Assembly: GCA_023399215.1 (NCBI GenBank)
Contig: JAEWQJ010000006.1
Location: 1 to 59,311, forward strand
From: Methanobacteriota archaeon
GTDB taxonomy: Archaea; Halobacteriota; Methanosarcinia; Methanosarcinales; Methanosarcinaceae
Direction of reading: 5' to 3'
Length of the DNA: 59,311 nucleotides
The notes under the pieces were generated by a model. That model had not been told where the DNA came from. It searched no databases and was given only the letters and a program-made list of their open reading frames with translations. Positions 44,642-53,687 of this stretch are shown here, piece by piece (position 1 is the stretch's first letter; each line of letters opens with the position of its first letter). Made by a program: the position numbers and the translations under genes.

Positions 44642-45310
44642 TTATATCCTATTTAATTCCTTTAAATCTTGTGGGAGTTCTTGTATTTTGGCAGGCACTC
44701 CAATTGCAAGTTTCCAGGCAGGCACATTTTTTGTCACAAGTGCTCCTCCTGCAACCATTGCTCCTTCCCCGATTTCAACATCGGGAAGTAAGGTGGCGTT
44801 TGCACCTATAGACGCACCTTTTCTCAAGAAAGGACCCTTCAACTCGTATTTCTTTCGAATAGGATATTTATCGTTGGCCAGAACAGCACAGGGCCCAATA
44901 AATACATTGTCCTCGATAATAACATTGGTTGGAATGTAGACATTTCCCTGGATGCTTACATTATTTCCAATTTTCACATGTCCATCTATAATGACGTTGG
45001 TTCCAATAAGAACATTGTTTCCAATTTCTGTATTTTCTCTAATCATTACGTTATGCCCGGTTTTGAAGTTTTTTCCGGTTTTTACGTTGGAAAATATTGT
45101 TGATCCAGCCCTTATTATTGAATCCGGGCCTATGGTACACCCTGGAAAATCAAAGTTTTCAATTTCGATATTTTGCTTCAGGATTTCCATTAAGATCCTA
45201 TGTTCAGGGTATCCTAAAATCACATTTTCCATTATTACTGTGTCTTTCCCAATTACAGAAGTTCCGTATATCTTAGAAGAATTGTGAATTTTAAATTCAG
45301 TCGAGTTCAT
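44642..45310 (-). CDS. Left-handed beta-helix sugar N-acetyltransferase (WbpD-like)
   Basis: A 222-residue hexapeptide-repeat acyltransferase. Runs of V/I-x-x-G/N such as NVLIGTNVIIDGHVKIGNNV, then VIIEDNVFIGPCAVLANDKY, and the end APLLPDVEIG-type segment TLLPDVEIGEGAMVAGGALV followed by WKLAIGVPAKIQ. It would N-acetylate the 3-amino sugar made by the next gene. ATG 45310 is chosen because GGGGGGAA lies about three to eight bases upstream; the open frame runs 63 bases further with no family support. First gene of the operon. Confidence 0.9.
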   Translation of the reverse strand: MNSTEFKIHNSSKIYGTSVIGKDTVIMENVILGYPEHRILMEILKQNIEIENFDFPGCTIGPDSIIRAGSTIFSNVKTGKNFKTGHNVMIRENTEIGNNVLIGTNVIIDGHVKIGNNVSIQGNVYIPTNVIIEDNVFIGPCAVLANDKYPIRKKYELKGPFLRKGASIGANATLLPDVEIGEGAMVAGGALVTKNVPAWKLAIGVPAKIQELPQDLKELNRI

Positions 45311-45858
45311 TGTTCCCCCCGTTCTTCTGGTTTTTCTTAGCCAGATAAACTTTCTGTAGGAGCATAAAAACATCTACTTACTTTTTGCAGTTTTACATAG
45401 CTTTTCATTTCATAGTTTTTCATTATTTATGTTCCCGATAATCGGGTTAATTTAAACTCTCAGGACAAAACCCAAGATATTGTTATTACTTTTCTATATT
45501 CATTTCTTTGATTTCCTAACTACTCCTAAATTTTTAGTTAAAAGGATTCTTTAATTATTTAATGATTTGGTTTATTTTTCTACTCTTCTTTTCTATTTTT
45601 ACAATAATTATTCCATCTTTTACAAAAATTATTCAATTTATATTTTGCGTTTATAGCTTTACAATGTAATTTTTTAATTTTATTCTTTTGATTGCGAACT
45701 CAAATTCACAGTATTTTTGTTATCTATTAAGGGAACTTCCTACTTTTTTCCAAGATTCAAGTTTAATTTTCCTTCTCTTGATGTTTATCAATGGTATGAG
45801 GAGGATTTTTATATCTTATCGCGTATTTGTTCCTGTAATATGCTAATTAACTCGAGGA
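45311..45858. promoter_or_regulatory. Divergent AT-rich region upstream of the sugar operon
   Basis: 548 bases, no gene. It should hold the promoter for the leftward five-gene operon. A TATA-like tttttatatctt (45807-45818) lies about 45 bases before the rightward GTG start at 45859. Confidence 0.45.
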
Positions 45859-46119
45859 GTGCCTACTACGCTTACAAGTTTAATCACGTCTAACTCCGTT
45901 TCTTCAGGTGCGCTCTCAGTAACCACCGTAACACCGGGAATTCCTGAAGGCGCATCTGTGGCTGCGGCAGTTTTACTTTTATTGCTTTTGCTCAGGGACT
46001 TTCTCCCTGCATCGAAACACTGGGAAAGTACGGTAAAGGTTTCTTTGAATATGGGAATTATTCCACTGATGTTTTCCTTTGGTGCAATCATTCTCTTTAA
46101 GGTTGTCGCACTATTTTAA
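45859..46119 (+). CDS. Small membrane protein with Ser/Thr-rich N terminus
   Basis: An 86-residue frame starting at GTG 45859; a stop lies 15 bases upstream, so no earlier start exists. The N-terminal third is Ser/Thr-rich (PTTLTSLITSNSVSSGALSV), followed by a leucine-run membrane segment (about 33-47, AAAVLLLLLLL) and a second segment at about 65-84. GAGGA is immediately adjacent to the GTG, too close for normal use. A hairpin (gcagag...ctctgc, 46170-46187) follows. Likely real but unassigned. Confidence 0.5.
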   Translation: MPTTLTSLITSNSVSSGALSVTTVTPGIPEGASVAAAVLLLLLLLRDFLPASKHWESTVKVSLNMGIIPLMFSFGAIILFKVVALF

Positions 46120-46352
46120 TGGTTTTTCAGAGGGATGCCGTCTAAGTGTCCGCCCCTATTTCCATCTCAGCAGAGTTGCAGCTCTGCAGTGCACTGCCCT
46201 TTTTGTTACATTCTGCTTCGCTAATGAGGGCTAAATTATGGGCAAGTAACAGTAATCTTGTCTAAAGAGGTAATTTTTGGGTAAAATAACACTTTTTTAA
46301 GAAAAAATGTCGTAATTGACTCATTTCGGCTGAAGTGAGCAATTTCGATTAT

Positions 46353-46460
46353 ACTAGTGCCATGGCAATCTAATCGTTGAGCATAATCCTTGACAGCTTC
46401 TTATCAACATATAGCGTTCACAGTTATCATGTGGCAATAACTAAATTTTCAAGACGCTAG
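46353..46460. mobile_element. MITE-like element, copy B
   Basis: Second copy of the element at 26698-26808, same orientation, about 85 % identical by eye, with long shared runs such as gcttcttatcaacatatagc and aataactaaattttcaagac. CTAG again flanks both sides (CTAG-TGCC ... GACG-CTAG). No coding capacity. The rest of 46120-46757 holds no supported gene. Confidence 0.75.
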
Positions 46461-46757
46461 GCAATTAATGAGTTTCATTTACTTTTTTATTCTGGCAGAA
46501 TACAGTTTATACCTAAACTCTCTGGTTAATTCTCAAAAATGTAAAAATGTGAAAAGCATAGGGAACTACTAATATTAGCTGCTAATATTTACTCCATTCT
46601 GTTTCCCTTATTATAGAAACTGAGTTAGTTTTCCTGATTATATGATCAAGAGTAAGTCCGGAAATAAGTTCCCACTATATTGAAACTTTCGCTTTTGGCT
46701 TAATTTTCTTTGATCGAACCCCTTTCTTTTTTGGAAGACATTAGTGGACGTAAGAGT

Positions 46758-47600
46758 TTAAAGGAGAAGGGGAAGAATCCCGAAAAAGAATACATTCATA
46801 AATCCATGAATTAACGCAACCAGCGGCAGGCTTCGGGTTCCATAAAATAGGTAGCCTATAACAGCACCTACTAAGGTTATGTAAAATATTTCGTAAACGC
46901 TCCCATATCCTGAATGCATTAACCCGAATAAAATACTTGTAACTATCAGCGCTTCCCTGCTGCCTACTACTATTTCTAACCGAGTCTGCAGGATCGAACG
47001 GAAGATCATCTCCTCTATAGGGCTCACGAGAAAGACCATAATTATGGTGAGATTTATGAGGTTAAGGATTGAAAGATCCTGAATAAGAGGATTTTTTCCG
47101 ACTATGATATATTCTCCTGCTCCTAATAAAAGGCCCATGAATATTGATAATGGAATATATATCCCTATTTTTTTGAAGTTTATCCCAAGCTGCGCGGGAG
47201 TAAACTCCTGATTAATGGCTGCAATGCTTACAGGAATTGCCAGAAGACAGTATATGAAAATTAGGTTGTAAAGTTTTTCTTCATAAAAAATAGGCATTGA
47301 AAAATCTACCAGACGCAGGATCGGTAGAAGTAGAAAACTCTGATAGGTTTTCTGAATATCCTTGTTTTTTATATATATTATGGAAAAGGAAAGCCCAAGC
47401 AGAACTAATGCATATATTCCTATGGCTTCGAGTTTCCTTCCTGAATATATCATCAGTTCCGCAAGAACAATAGCTACAATCGGGATTGCTAGATAAACCC
47501 ATTTGTTTTCTATCTCAGGTTTTTTTTCCTTCAGATTCTCAGATATCTTCGTTTTTATGTCTTCTGGAGTTTCCACGTTAGGATTCTCAAATGCTCCCAT
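46758..47600 (-). CDS. CPBP family intramembrane protease (copy 2)
   Basis: A 280-residue paralog of the protein at 31326-32201. Catalytic motifs SPIEEMIFRSILQTRLE and FGLMHSGYGSVYEIFY, then PLVALIHGFMNVFFFG. Shared internal segments, for example LVDFSMPIFYEEKLYNLIFI, show recent common origin with copy 1. ATG 47600 (MGAFENP) follows GAGGAGGTG by about six bases; GTG 47606 overlaps the stop of the upstream DUF1616 gene. It forms a two-gene unit with that DUF1616 gene. Confidence 0.85.
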   Translation of the reverse strand: MGAFENPNVETPEDIKTKISENLKEKKPEIENKWVYLAIPIVAIVLAELMIYSGRKLEAIGIYALVLLGLSFSIIYIKNKDIQKTYQSFLLLPILRLVDFSMPIFYEEKLYNLIFIYCLLAIPVSIAAINQEFTPAQLGINFKKIGIYIPLSIFMGLLLGAGEYIIVGKNPLIQDLSILNLINLTIIMVFLVSPIEEMIFRSILQTRLEIVVGSREALIVTSILFGLMHSGYGSVYEIFYITLVGAVIGYLFYGTRSLPLVALIHGFMNVFFFGILPLLL

Positions 47601-47602
47601 CT

Positions 47603-48490
47603 TCACACCTCCTCTCCAACATTTACCCAGAGGCGCAGATCTTTGTAGGGTATATTCTTTTCAGTTTCATTGAAAAGCAGGAACTCAAGCTTCATATTCT
47701 CGCCTTCAATAGAAGGTGTAATCTTAAGAGGTTCTACCAGGGTCTTGTTATTGGCAAGTCTGATATGCTGTAGATTTTCCGGAAGAGGCAGCGGTTGATT
47801 TTTAAGCCTTACTTCCATTGTATAGTCCATTGTTCTGTGCTCATTATTTGTTATCCCTATAAAATAGGTCCCGCTTTCTCCCTGTATATAATTTGTTTTA
47901 TAGTCGTTAGCCGTTCCATTGGCCCCAAGGACATAGAACTCCGTATATGGCTCTTTGTCCTGAGGCACAAGAATGACATAAACTCCAGTTACTATCAAGA
48001 TAAGGAAAGAAAAAGCAAGAATTATCCTGAGGTTTTTCTCCGTTTTAGAGTCAGACTTTCCCATTATTCCTGATAGCAGGGTGAGGGTAAGAGCCCTGAA
48101 AGGCACCTCAAATTTCCTGTCTGTAGGTAGATAGTTTCTTCTAACGTATGCTGTTGCCAACATAATCAGGGTAATTATGGAGACACTTGTAATGAGAGGC
48201 ATCTCCTTGATTCCCCATGGAGTATAACTGAGTGCAAACCCTGTCAAAGAAACAACTGAGACGCTCATTGCAACAGAAAGAGCTATCCTTTCCATCCCTT
48301 CAAGTCCGCTCTTTTCCGGAAAAAGCATAGCTATGAGAGCGTACCCTGGAAGGAAAAGTATCAGGGGTAGACCAAGAGCTGTGCGAATAAAACTTCCGCT
48401 AAGTACAGGAATTAGTACGAAAATATCCATAAGAATTACAAGGCCTGCTACTAACAACAGGTCAGATGGGAACTTCTGGTTTCCGGCCAT
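47603..48490 (-). CDS. DUF1616 membrane protein (copy 3)
   Basis: A 295-residue paralog of the DUF1616 proteins at 32204 and 34774. LGLPLILFLPGYALIAMLFP marks the second membrane helix, further helices follow, and the external domain reads EPYTEFYVLGANGTANDYKT, GESGTYFIGITNNEHRTMDY and LEFLLFNETEKNIPYKDLRL. ATG 48490 (MAGNQKFPSD) has GAGGAG about five bases upstream. Coupled to the CPBP gene downstream. Confidence 0.82.
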   Translation of the reverse strand: MAGNQKFPSDLLLVAGLVILMDIFVLIPVLSGSFIRTALGLPLILFLPGYALIAMLFPEKSGLEGMERIALSVAMSVSVVSLTGFALSYTPWGIKEMPLITSVSIITLIMLATAYVRRNYLPTDRKFEVPFRALTLTLLSGIMGKSDSKTEKNLRIILAFSFLILIVTGVYVILVPQDKEPYTEFYVLGANGTANDYKTNYIQGESGTYFIGITNNEHRTMDYTMEVRLKNQPLPLPENLQHIRLANNKTLVEPLKITPSIEGENMKLEFLLFNETEKNIPYKDLRLWVNVGEEV

Positions 48491-49401
48491 ATAACTCCTC
48501 ATAAAAAGTATGTTTTTTAGCTTCCCAGCCTTTTCGTTATTCGGGATAATCTGCCAATTTCTCTGTTCCCTTATGAGGTTTTTCGGAAACCTTCCGATTT
48601 CCTCTTACCGGCTGCTTTAGTCTTCAATCGCGAAGAGTTACGCCGGAAAGGTGAAAGCTGTCCGAGCTTTAATCCCGGTTTTCTTCTAATTTAGCAGAAT
48701 ATATTTCCTGAATTATATTCGTTTTCAAGAGTGTTTTAACCCGATCTACTCAATTACCTAGTTGTATAAAATATCTTTCCCTTTTTCCTGAATTGTATTT
48801 AAAATACTTTTCCCTTTATTTCTATCTCCTTGAAAGAAGTTTTAGCCTTTTAAGTCCCCTTCTCCATAATTTTTTAAATACATTTTTAAAGTTGAGCCTG
48901 CAGGGTTTGAGTCCGCAGGGTTGTAAACGTTGACATATAACAAGGAAGTCTTTGAGTTCTTATATCTGTGTAATTTTTTCTTTCATTATCCTCTTATTTT
49001 TATAACTAATTGATGCCTTTTAAGCTATTATTTCGGTTAACAAGTATCGGATATGGGTTTAATTATTTTTTGTTATCAGGGCCACTGATTAATTATTTTT
49101 CGTGTCTAAATGCTTATATAGCTCGTATATTAAAACAGGTACAGGTCTTGTATTAAATGCTGTGACTCACTTACAGAGTATTTATGTTCCTTCTTTTGGG
49201 TAAAAAGAGGAGAACAATTCCCCCAACTGATTCTCTGTAAATGTAGCCGTAAAAGACCTTTTGAAACCCTCTAAAAATTATGGAGCGATGACTCTGAAAA
49301 ATATATTTGCAGAATTTGGAATTTTCACTGATTTTTCTCTAATAAACTACGTTATCACGGAGACTTCTCACCTTTATCTTCAAAGAGGTAGATGATTGCA
49401 T
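48491..49401. promoter_or_regulatory. Long AT-rich divergent region
   Basis: 911 bases without a supported gene between DUF1616 copy 3 and a GT2 gene. Several TATA-like stretches, e.g. tgcttatatagctcgtatat near 49111-49130. It mirrors the 881-base region at 35671-36551, which also lies between a DUF1616 gene and a GT2 gene. Confidence 0.45.
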
Positions 49402-50301
49402 ATGGCCATTACGATTGCAGCCATGCCTGCTTATAACGAAGCCCATGCCATTGCAGATGTTATCAAGGGTTGCAAAAAATACGTCGACAGAGTAGTAGTT
49501 GTAGATGACGGAAGCACCGATGATACTGTCGATATCGCCGAATCTCTTGGCGCCTATGTAGTTCGTCACGAAACGAATAAGGGATATGGAGCAGCCCTAA
49601 GAAACTGCTTTGAAACCGCCCGTAAGCTCGATGCAAATGCTATGGTCATAATCGACTCTGATGGTCAACATGACCCCTCCGAAATTCCCAAGCTCCTTGA
49701 ACCCTTGAAAAATGGGTTTGATCTGGTAATCGGCTCAAGATTTGTCAATGGCAACGGTAAAAATGTCCCTATTTATCGTAAATTCGGGATGAAAGTCCTT
49801 GATATCGCAACCTATATTGCAGGCGGTCTGAATGTAACGGATTCACAAAGCGGCTTTCGAGCTTATGGAAAAAAAGCTATTGAAAACATAAATTTGAATG
49901 GCACAGATATGTCTGCAGGATCTGAAATTCTGATTCAGGCCAAAGATTATAAATTGAAGTTTACTGAAGTGGAAATCCATTGTAGATACGATCTTGAGGA
50001 CTGCTCAAGTGAGAATCCTTTCATACATGGTCCTAGAGTTCTGTTCCGCATCCTTAAAGATATGGAGTACAGAAGGCCTTTGTATTATTTCTCCGTTCCT
50101 GGCCTGATTATGACGTCTACAGGCTTTCTTATGGGATTAATATTTTTACAGGATTTTCTTCAGGGAGGATCCCTGCGCTTTGGGCCAACACTCCTTATGG
50201 TTATGCTGACGGTTATAGGAGCCTTTATGGTGTTTACTGGAATAATACTGCATGCCATCTCAAGAATGATATTTTTAAACGAGCATATTCGAAAACAGTA
50301 A
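49402..50301 (+). CDS. GT2 glycosyltransferase, dolichyl-phosphate sugar synthase-like
   Basis: A 299-residue GT-A enzyme. Motifs: IAAMPAYNEAHAIADVIKG, VVVVDDGSTDDTVDIAE, NKGYGAALRNCFE, the intact metal motif VIIDSDGQHDPSEIPKL, and VTDSQSGFRAYGKKAIE. Two membrane segments near 230-252 and 262-287 close the protein. Such enzymes load sugar onto dolichyl or undecaprenyl phosphate. ATG 49402 follows AGAGGTAGATG. 22 bases before the next GT2 gene, so likely one operon. Confidence 0.9.
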   Translation: MAITIAAMPAYNEAHAIADVIKGCKKYVDRVVVVDDGSTDDTVDIAESLGAYVVRHETNKGYGAALRNCFETARKLDANAMVIIDSDGQHDPSEIPKLLEPLKNGFDLVIGSRFVNGNGKNVPIYRKFGMKVLDIATYIAGGLNVTDSQSGFRAYGKKAIENINLNGTDMSAGSEILIQAKDYKLKFTEVEIHCRYDLEDCSSENPFIHGPRVLFRILKDMEYRRPLYYFSVPGLIMTSTGFLMGLIFLQDFLQGGSLRFGPTLLMVMLTVIGAFMVFTGIILHAISRMIFLNEHIRKQ

Positions 50302-50323
50302 TGTTAAAACGGGGCCAATTTGT

Positions 50324-51337
50324 ATGAAATACCCTTTCGTTTCAGTCGTAGTAGGTATTCGTAATGAAGAAAAATTTATTGAAGAATGTATTGAGTCACT
50401 TCTTAATCTAGATTACCCGAGAGATTCTTACGAGATTATTATTGTTGATGGCATGTCCACCGACAAAACGCGAGATATAGTACAAAAATATCCTGTCAAA
50501 CTTCTTTTAAATGAAAAAAAGAATGTTGCTGCGGCAAGAAACCTTGGTGTGGAGAATGCCAGGGGGGAATTTGTTGCGTTTACTGACGGAGACTGTAAGG
50601 TCGATCCTCAGTGGTTGAAAGCTCTTGTTCATGAAATGCAAGCTTCTCCAGATGATGTTGTGTGTTTTGGAGGCCCTAACCTGATCTTTGACACTGATCC
50701 TGTATTTGGCAGGGTGGTGGGGTATGCCCAGGAATCTTTCTTGGGGTCTGGAGGTTCAGCTCAGTCCAAAAACTCTACAAAAAAGCATTATGTCGTCTCT
50801 CTTCCTAACTGCAATGCAATGTACAAAAAAGCTGCAATTAAGAAAGTTGGAGGTTTTGATGAGCGGTTTGTGGTGGGTCAGGACGGAGACCTGAACTACA
50901 GAATCGGTAAGAAGGGTAACAAGTTTTTATATATCCCGAATGCACAGGTCCTGCACCATAGAAGAGGAACTCCCAAGTCCTTTTCCGTAAGGATGTTTAA
51001 GTATGGTATGTGGATGGCAGAACTTTTCAAGAAGCATGGAGAATTTGTCCGTTGGTATGCTTTTTTGCCTTCGATTGCCATCTTGTCTGCAGTCATTTTG
51101 CTTATCGCGTCTCTAAAGTATTCCACTCCAAGTCGGCTTCTTCTTGCACTCGTGATTGTGTACTTTATTCTTGTCTTTATTACCTCAATCCAGGTTACCT
51201 ATAAAATGAAATCAAAATACGGTCTTTTTGCCCTTTTTATCATTCCTGTGCAACACGTTGCTTATGGGCTGGGGTTTTTGTACAGCTTTACAAATTCTCC
51301 TTTGATCTCAAAAGTTAGTTCCTGTTCAGATATCTAA
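50324..51337 (+). CDS. GT2 glycosyltransferase with C-terminal membrane helices
   Basis: A 337-residue GT-A enzyme. VSVVVGIRNEEKFIEECIES, IIIVDGMSTDKTRDIVQK, metal motif AFTDGDCKVDPQWLKAL and GFDERFVVGQDGDLNYRIGK (the ED/QD acceptor-side motif reads GQDGDL). Three hydrophobic segments near 245-265, 270-290 and 300-320 anchor it. Probably extends a lipid-linked glycan at the inner face of the membrane. Confidence 0.9.
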   Translation: MKYPFVSVVVGIRNEEKFIEECIESLLNLDYPRDSYEIIIVDGMSTDKTRDIVQKYPVKLLLNEKKNVAAARNLGVENARGEFVAFTDGDCKVDPQWLKALVHEMQASPDDVVCFGGPNLIFDTDPVFGRVVGYAQESFLGSGGSAQSKNSTKKHYVVSLPNCNAMYKKAAIKKVGGFDERFVVGQDGDLNYRIGKKGNKFLYIPNAQVLHHRRGTPKSFSVRMFKYGMWMAELFKKHGEFVRWYAFLPSIAILSAVILLIASLKYSTPSRLLLALVIVYFILVFITSIQVTYKMKSKYGLFALFIIPVQHVAYGLGFLYSFTNSPLISKVSSCSDI

Positions 51338-51522
51338 TAATCACAAACTATGTCATTTGTTTAAAAAGAAACCGAAACACTTGAATATATGGGAAGCTTT
51401 TCAGGGCAAAATCTTCTTAATCAATAAAGCCCTGATGAACTCTCACTGATTTTCAAACACAGAAGTTTGGATGCCAGGTTTGTTAAATTTATTATATGAT
51501 TATTTAAGGTCATGGAGATAGT

Positions 51523-53511
51523 ATGGTCGGATTAAGTAAAGAAGCAGGACACGGATTAGATAATGACCGTCTAATGAGGTTAATTTCTTTTCTGTTTCCG
51601 TTAGCTATAATCTTCGCAGTAATATTCGCCTTCTTATGGATGTTTGCAACCGGAAAATTCGGTTATGCACTTCGGGGGCTATTTACAGGAATACCTGCAA
51701 TACTTTCCTGTCTTTTCATACTGTTCATTTACAAAAAAGATGTAAGTTTGCACGATATCGATATCTTTCAATCATTGAGTACAAAATCCCTTACGTACCT
51801 TTTTGGGATATTTTATATTGGATCCCTAGTTGTACTTTTGCTGTCTCCGGGAAGCAGGCCTCTGTACTATTTCTTCTTTATTTTAGGACTTTATCTGTCT
51901 GTATTCTTCCAAATTTTCTCTAAAGACGTAAATCCTTCCCTTATTCTGGCGGAATCTATCTTAATCGCAGGTAATTTAATTTTCAGTGTGACTTTAAATT
52001 ATGATTTCTATGTCGGTACCACAGACATCCTTCCCCACATCTTTATTTCGGAAGTTACTGCACTGACCGGGAAAATAATTCCGACTTCCTTAAGTGATTA
52101 TGCTTATTTTCCTCTTTATCATGTGTTTATTGCAGAAGCTTCTGAAATTTTGAATATAAGCATAAAGAACTCACTTTTTTTGGTAACTGCGCCTGTCTAT
52201 GTAATAACCATAATTTTCCTTTATTACCTTTTTAATTACATAACAAACAACAGGCAGATCTCACTCCTCTCATGTGTACTCTTCTCCGCAAGTTCTACCG
52301 TACTCTATTATGGTACAAATGTAATCACTCGCACAATGGCATTCATAATGTTCATTGTATTATTGTACCTGATTTATAGTGTCAATTTCAAAAATGACAA
52401 ACTTTCCTTAAAAACTCTCTCAGTAATTGTTGCAGTTTTTTTAACTTTGGTTCACAATGTCTCTCTTCCACAGCTCGTTCTATTGCTGATAATTCTTCTT
52501 GCAGCGGAATATGTAATAGGGAATAACAATTATATCAGTAGACCCTTCTTTATACTGCTTAATGTCATTTTTGCCGCTTACTGGTTCTTCGTAGCATACG
52601 TGTTTGTACAGAGGAGCCTGGCTCCCCGTTTGCAGAGCCAATTTTTGGATTCTATAGTTCTAACTGCCGGAGGTGCAGAAGTTCTTCAGGAAAGCTTGAC
52701 TGATTTAGCAGGGCTTATGGATAAATCGGTATTTTTATTCTTTGCATTGATAGGAATAGGTTTTCTACTTAAAAATTACAAGAAAAATTATGCTGCAGTG
52801 CTAGGGTTATTTGCTCTGTTAACTCTTATATTTTATATCCCCAATCCTCTCAATACGATCTGGCAATTCAAAGTCCTCTTCAGAGTTGATCGGTTTATGC
52901 TTTTCGTCAGTCCCTTTATGGCTTTTGTAATGGGATACGGATTGTATATATTCTGGAATTATATGACTAAGTATTCGTCTAAGAAATCGAACTCTGCTCT
53001 CTTAGTGATCTTATTGTTCTCTATTTTTGTTTTAGTCTCCTCGGTCTACAGTATTTCAGATTCGGGTTGTCTTGGTCAAGAAGCAAAACACGAGTACTTT
53101 ACTTCCGAAGAGTTAAGCGGTTTTAATCATATTTTCAAGTACGTTCCTGTCAATTCCTCAACTAAGTCGGTCTACACCGATTATTATGCTTCAAGGTTTT
53201 TTTATGTCCCGCTGATCCCTTCAAAATCTGCGGAATTGAATATCTCATCTTATGATAATTACAGAATTGGTGATGTAAATAAACTCCCGGAATACAAAGG
53301 TTATATAGTTCTCAGAACCAGAGAGTTTCTCAGGAGTGGATTATACTTTGGCAGTGAGGAAAGCACCCTGAAAGATACTGCCAACTATTTCTATCAGGGA
53401 CTACCCAAAAACGAGCTTGAACTGGAAAACAACCTCAAAGGCCTTGATAAAATCTATTCAAATCCATCGACAGATATTTATATTCCACATCAGGGATTAA
53501 ATAGTCCCTGA
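51523..53511 (+). CDS. Large multi-pass membrane protein, GT-C-like
   Basis: A 662-residue protein with about 13 hydrophobic segments spread over residues 20-520 and a C-terminal soluble part of about 140 residues (GCLGQEAKHEYFTSEELSGF to the end). An external loop carrying an acidic residue, FYVGTTDILPHIFISEV, after the fifth or sixth helix recalls the catalytic Asp loop of GT-C transferases. I could not assign it to a named family; a glycan polymerase, a DUF2206-type protein or a lipid-sugar-dependent transferase are options. TGGAGAT lies upstream of ATG 51523. Follows the two GT2 genes on the same strand. Confidence 0.65.
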   Translation: MVGLSKEAGHGLDNDRLMRLISFLFPLAIIFAVIFAFLWMFATGKFGYALRGLFTGIPAILSCLFILFIYKKDVSLHDIDIFQSLSTKSLTYLFGIFYIGSLVVLLLSPGSRPLYYFFFILGLYLSVFFQIFSKDVNPSLILAESILIAGNLIFSVTLNYDFYVGTTDILPHIFISEVTALTGKIIPTSLSDYAYFPLYHVFIAEASEILNISIKNSLFLVTAPVYVITIIFLYYLFNYITNNRQISLLSCVLFSASSTVLYYGTNVITRTMAFIMFIVLLYLIYSVNFKNDKLSLKTLSVIVAVFLTLVHNVSLPQLVLLLIILLAAEYVIGNNNYISRPFFILLNVIFAAYWFFVAYVFVQRSLAPRLQSQFLDSIVLTAGGAEVLQESLTDLAGLMDKSVFLFFALIGIGFLLKNYKKNYAAVLGLFALLTLIFYIPNPLNTIWQFKVLFRVDRFMLFVSPFMAFVMGYGLYIFWNYMTKYSSKKSNSALLVILLFSIFVLVSSVYSISDSGCLGQEAKHEYFTSEELSGFNHIFKYVPVNSSTKSVYTDYYASRFFYVPLIPSKSAELNISSYDNYRIGDVNKLPEYKGYIVLRTREFLRSGLYFGSEESTLKDTANYFYQGLPKNELELENNLKGLDKIYSNPSTDIYIPHQGLNSP

Positions 53512-53687
53512 TTTTTTTAAAGATGTCTTTTTGTCCCAGTACCTATTTTACTTCTAGATGAAATGGTGCAGAAGGCATTTGTATGTGAGTAAAAGCTTTT
53601 ACGAGTTCTTATCTGCTATTCTGCGGGTTTGAGGGTCTGTGATTTGAAGCAGACTAAGGAATTAAAAAAGTATGAGGGACTCGGAAC

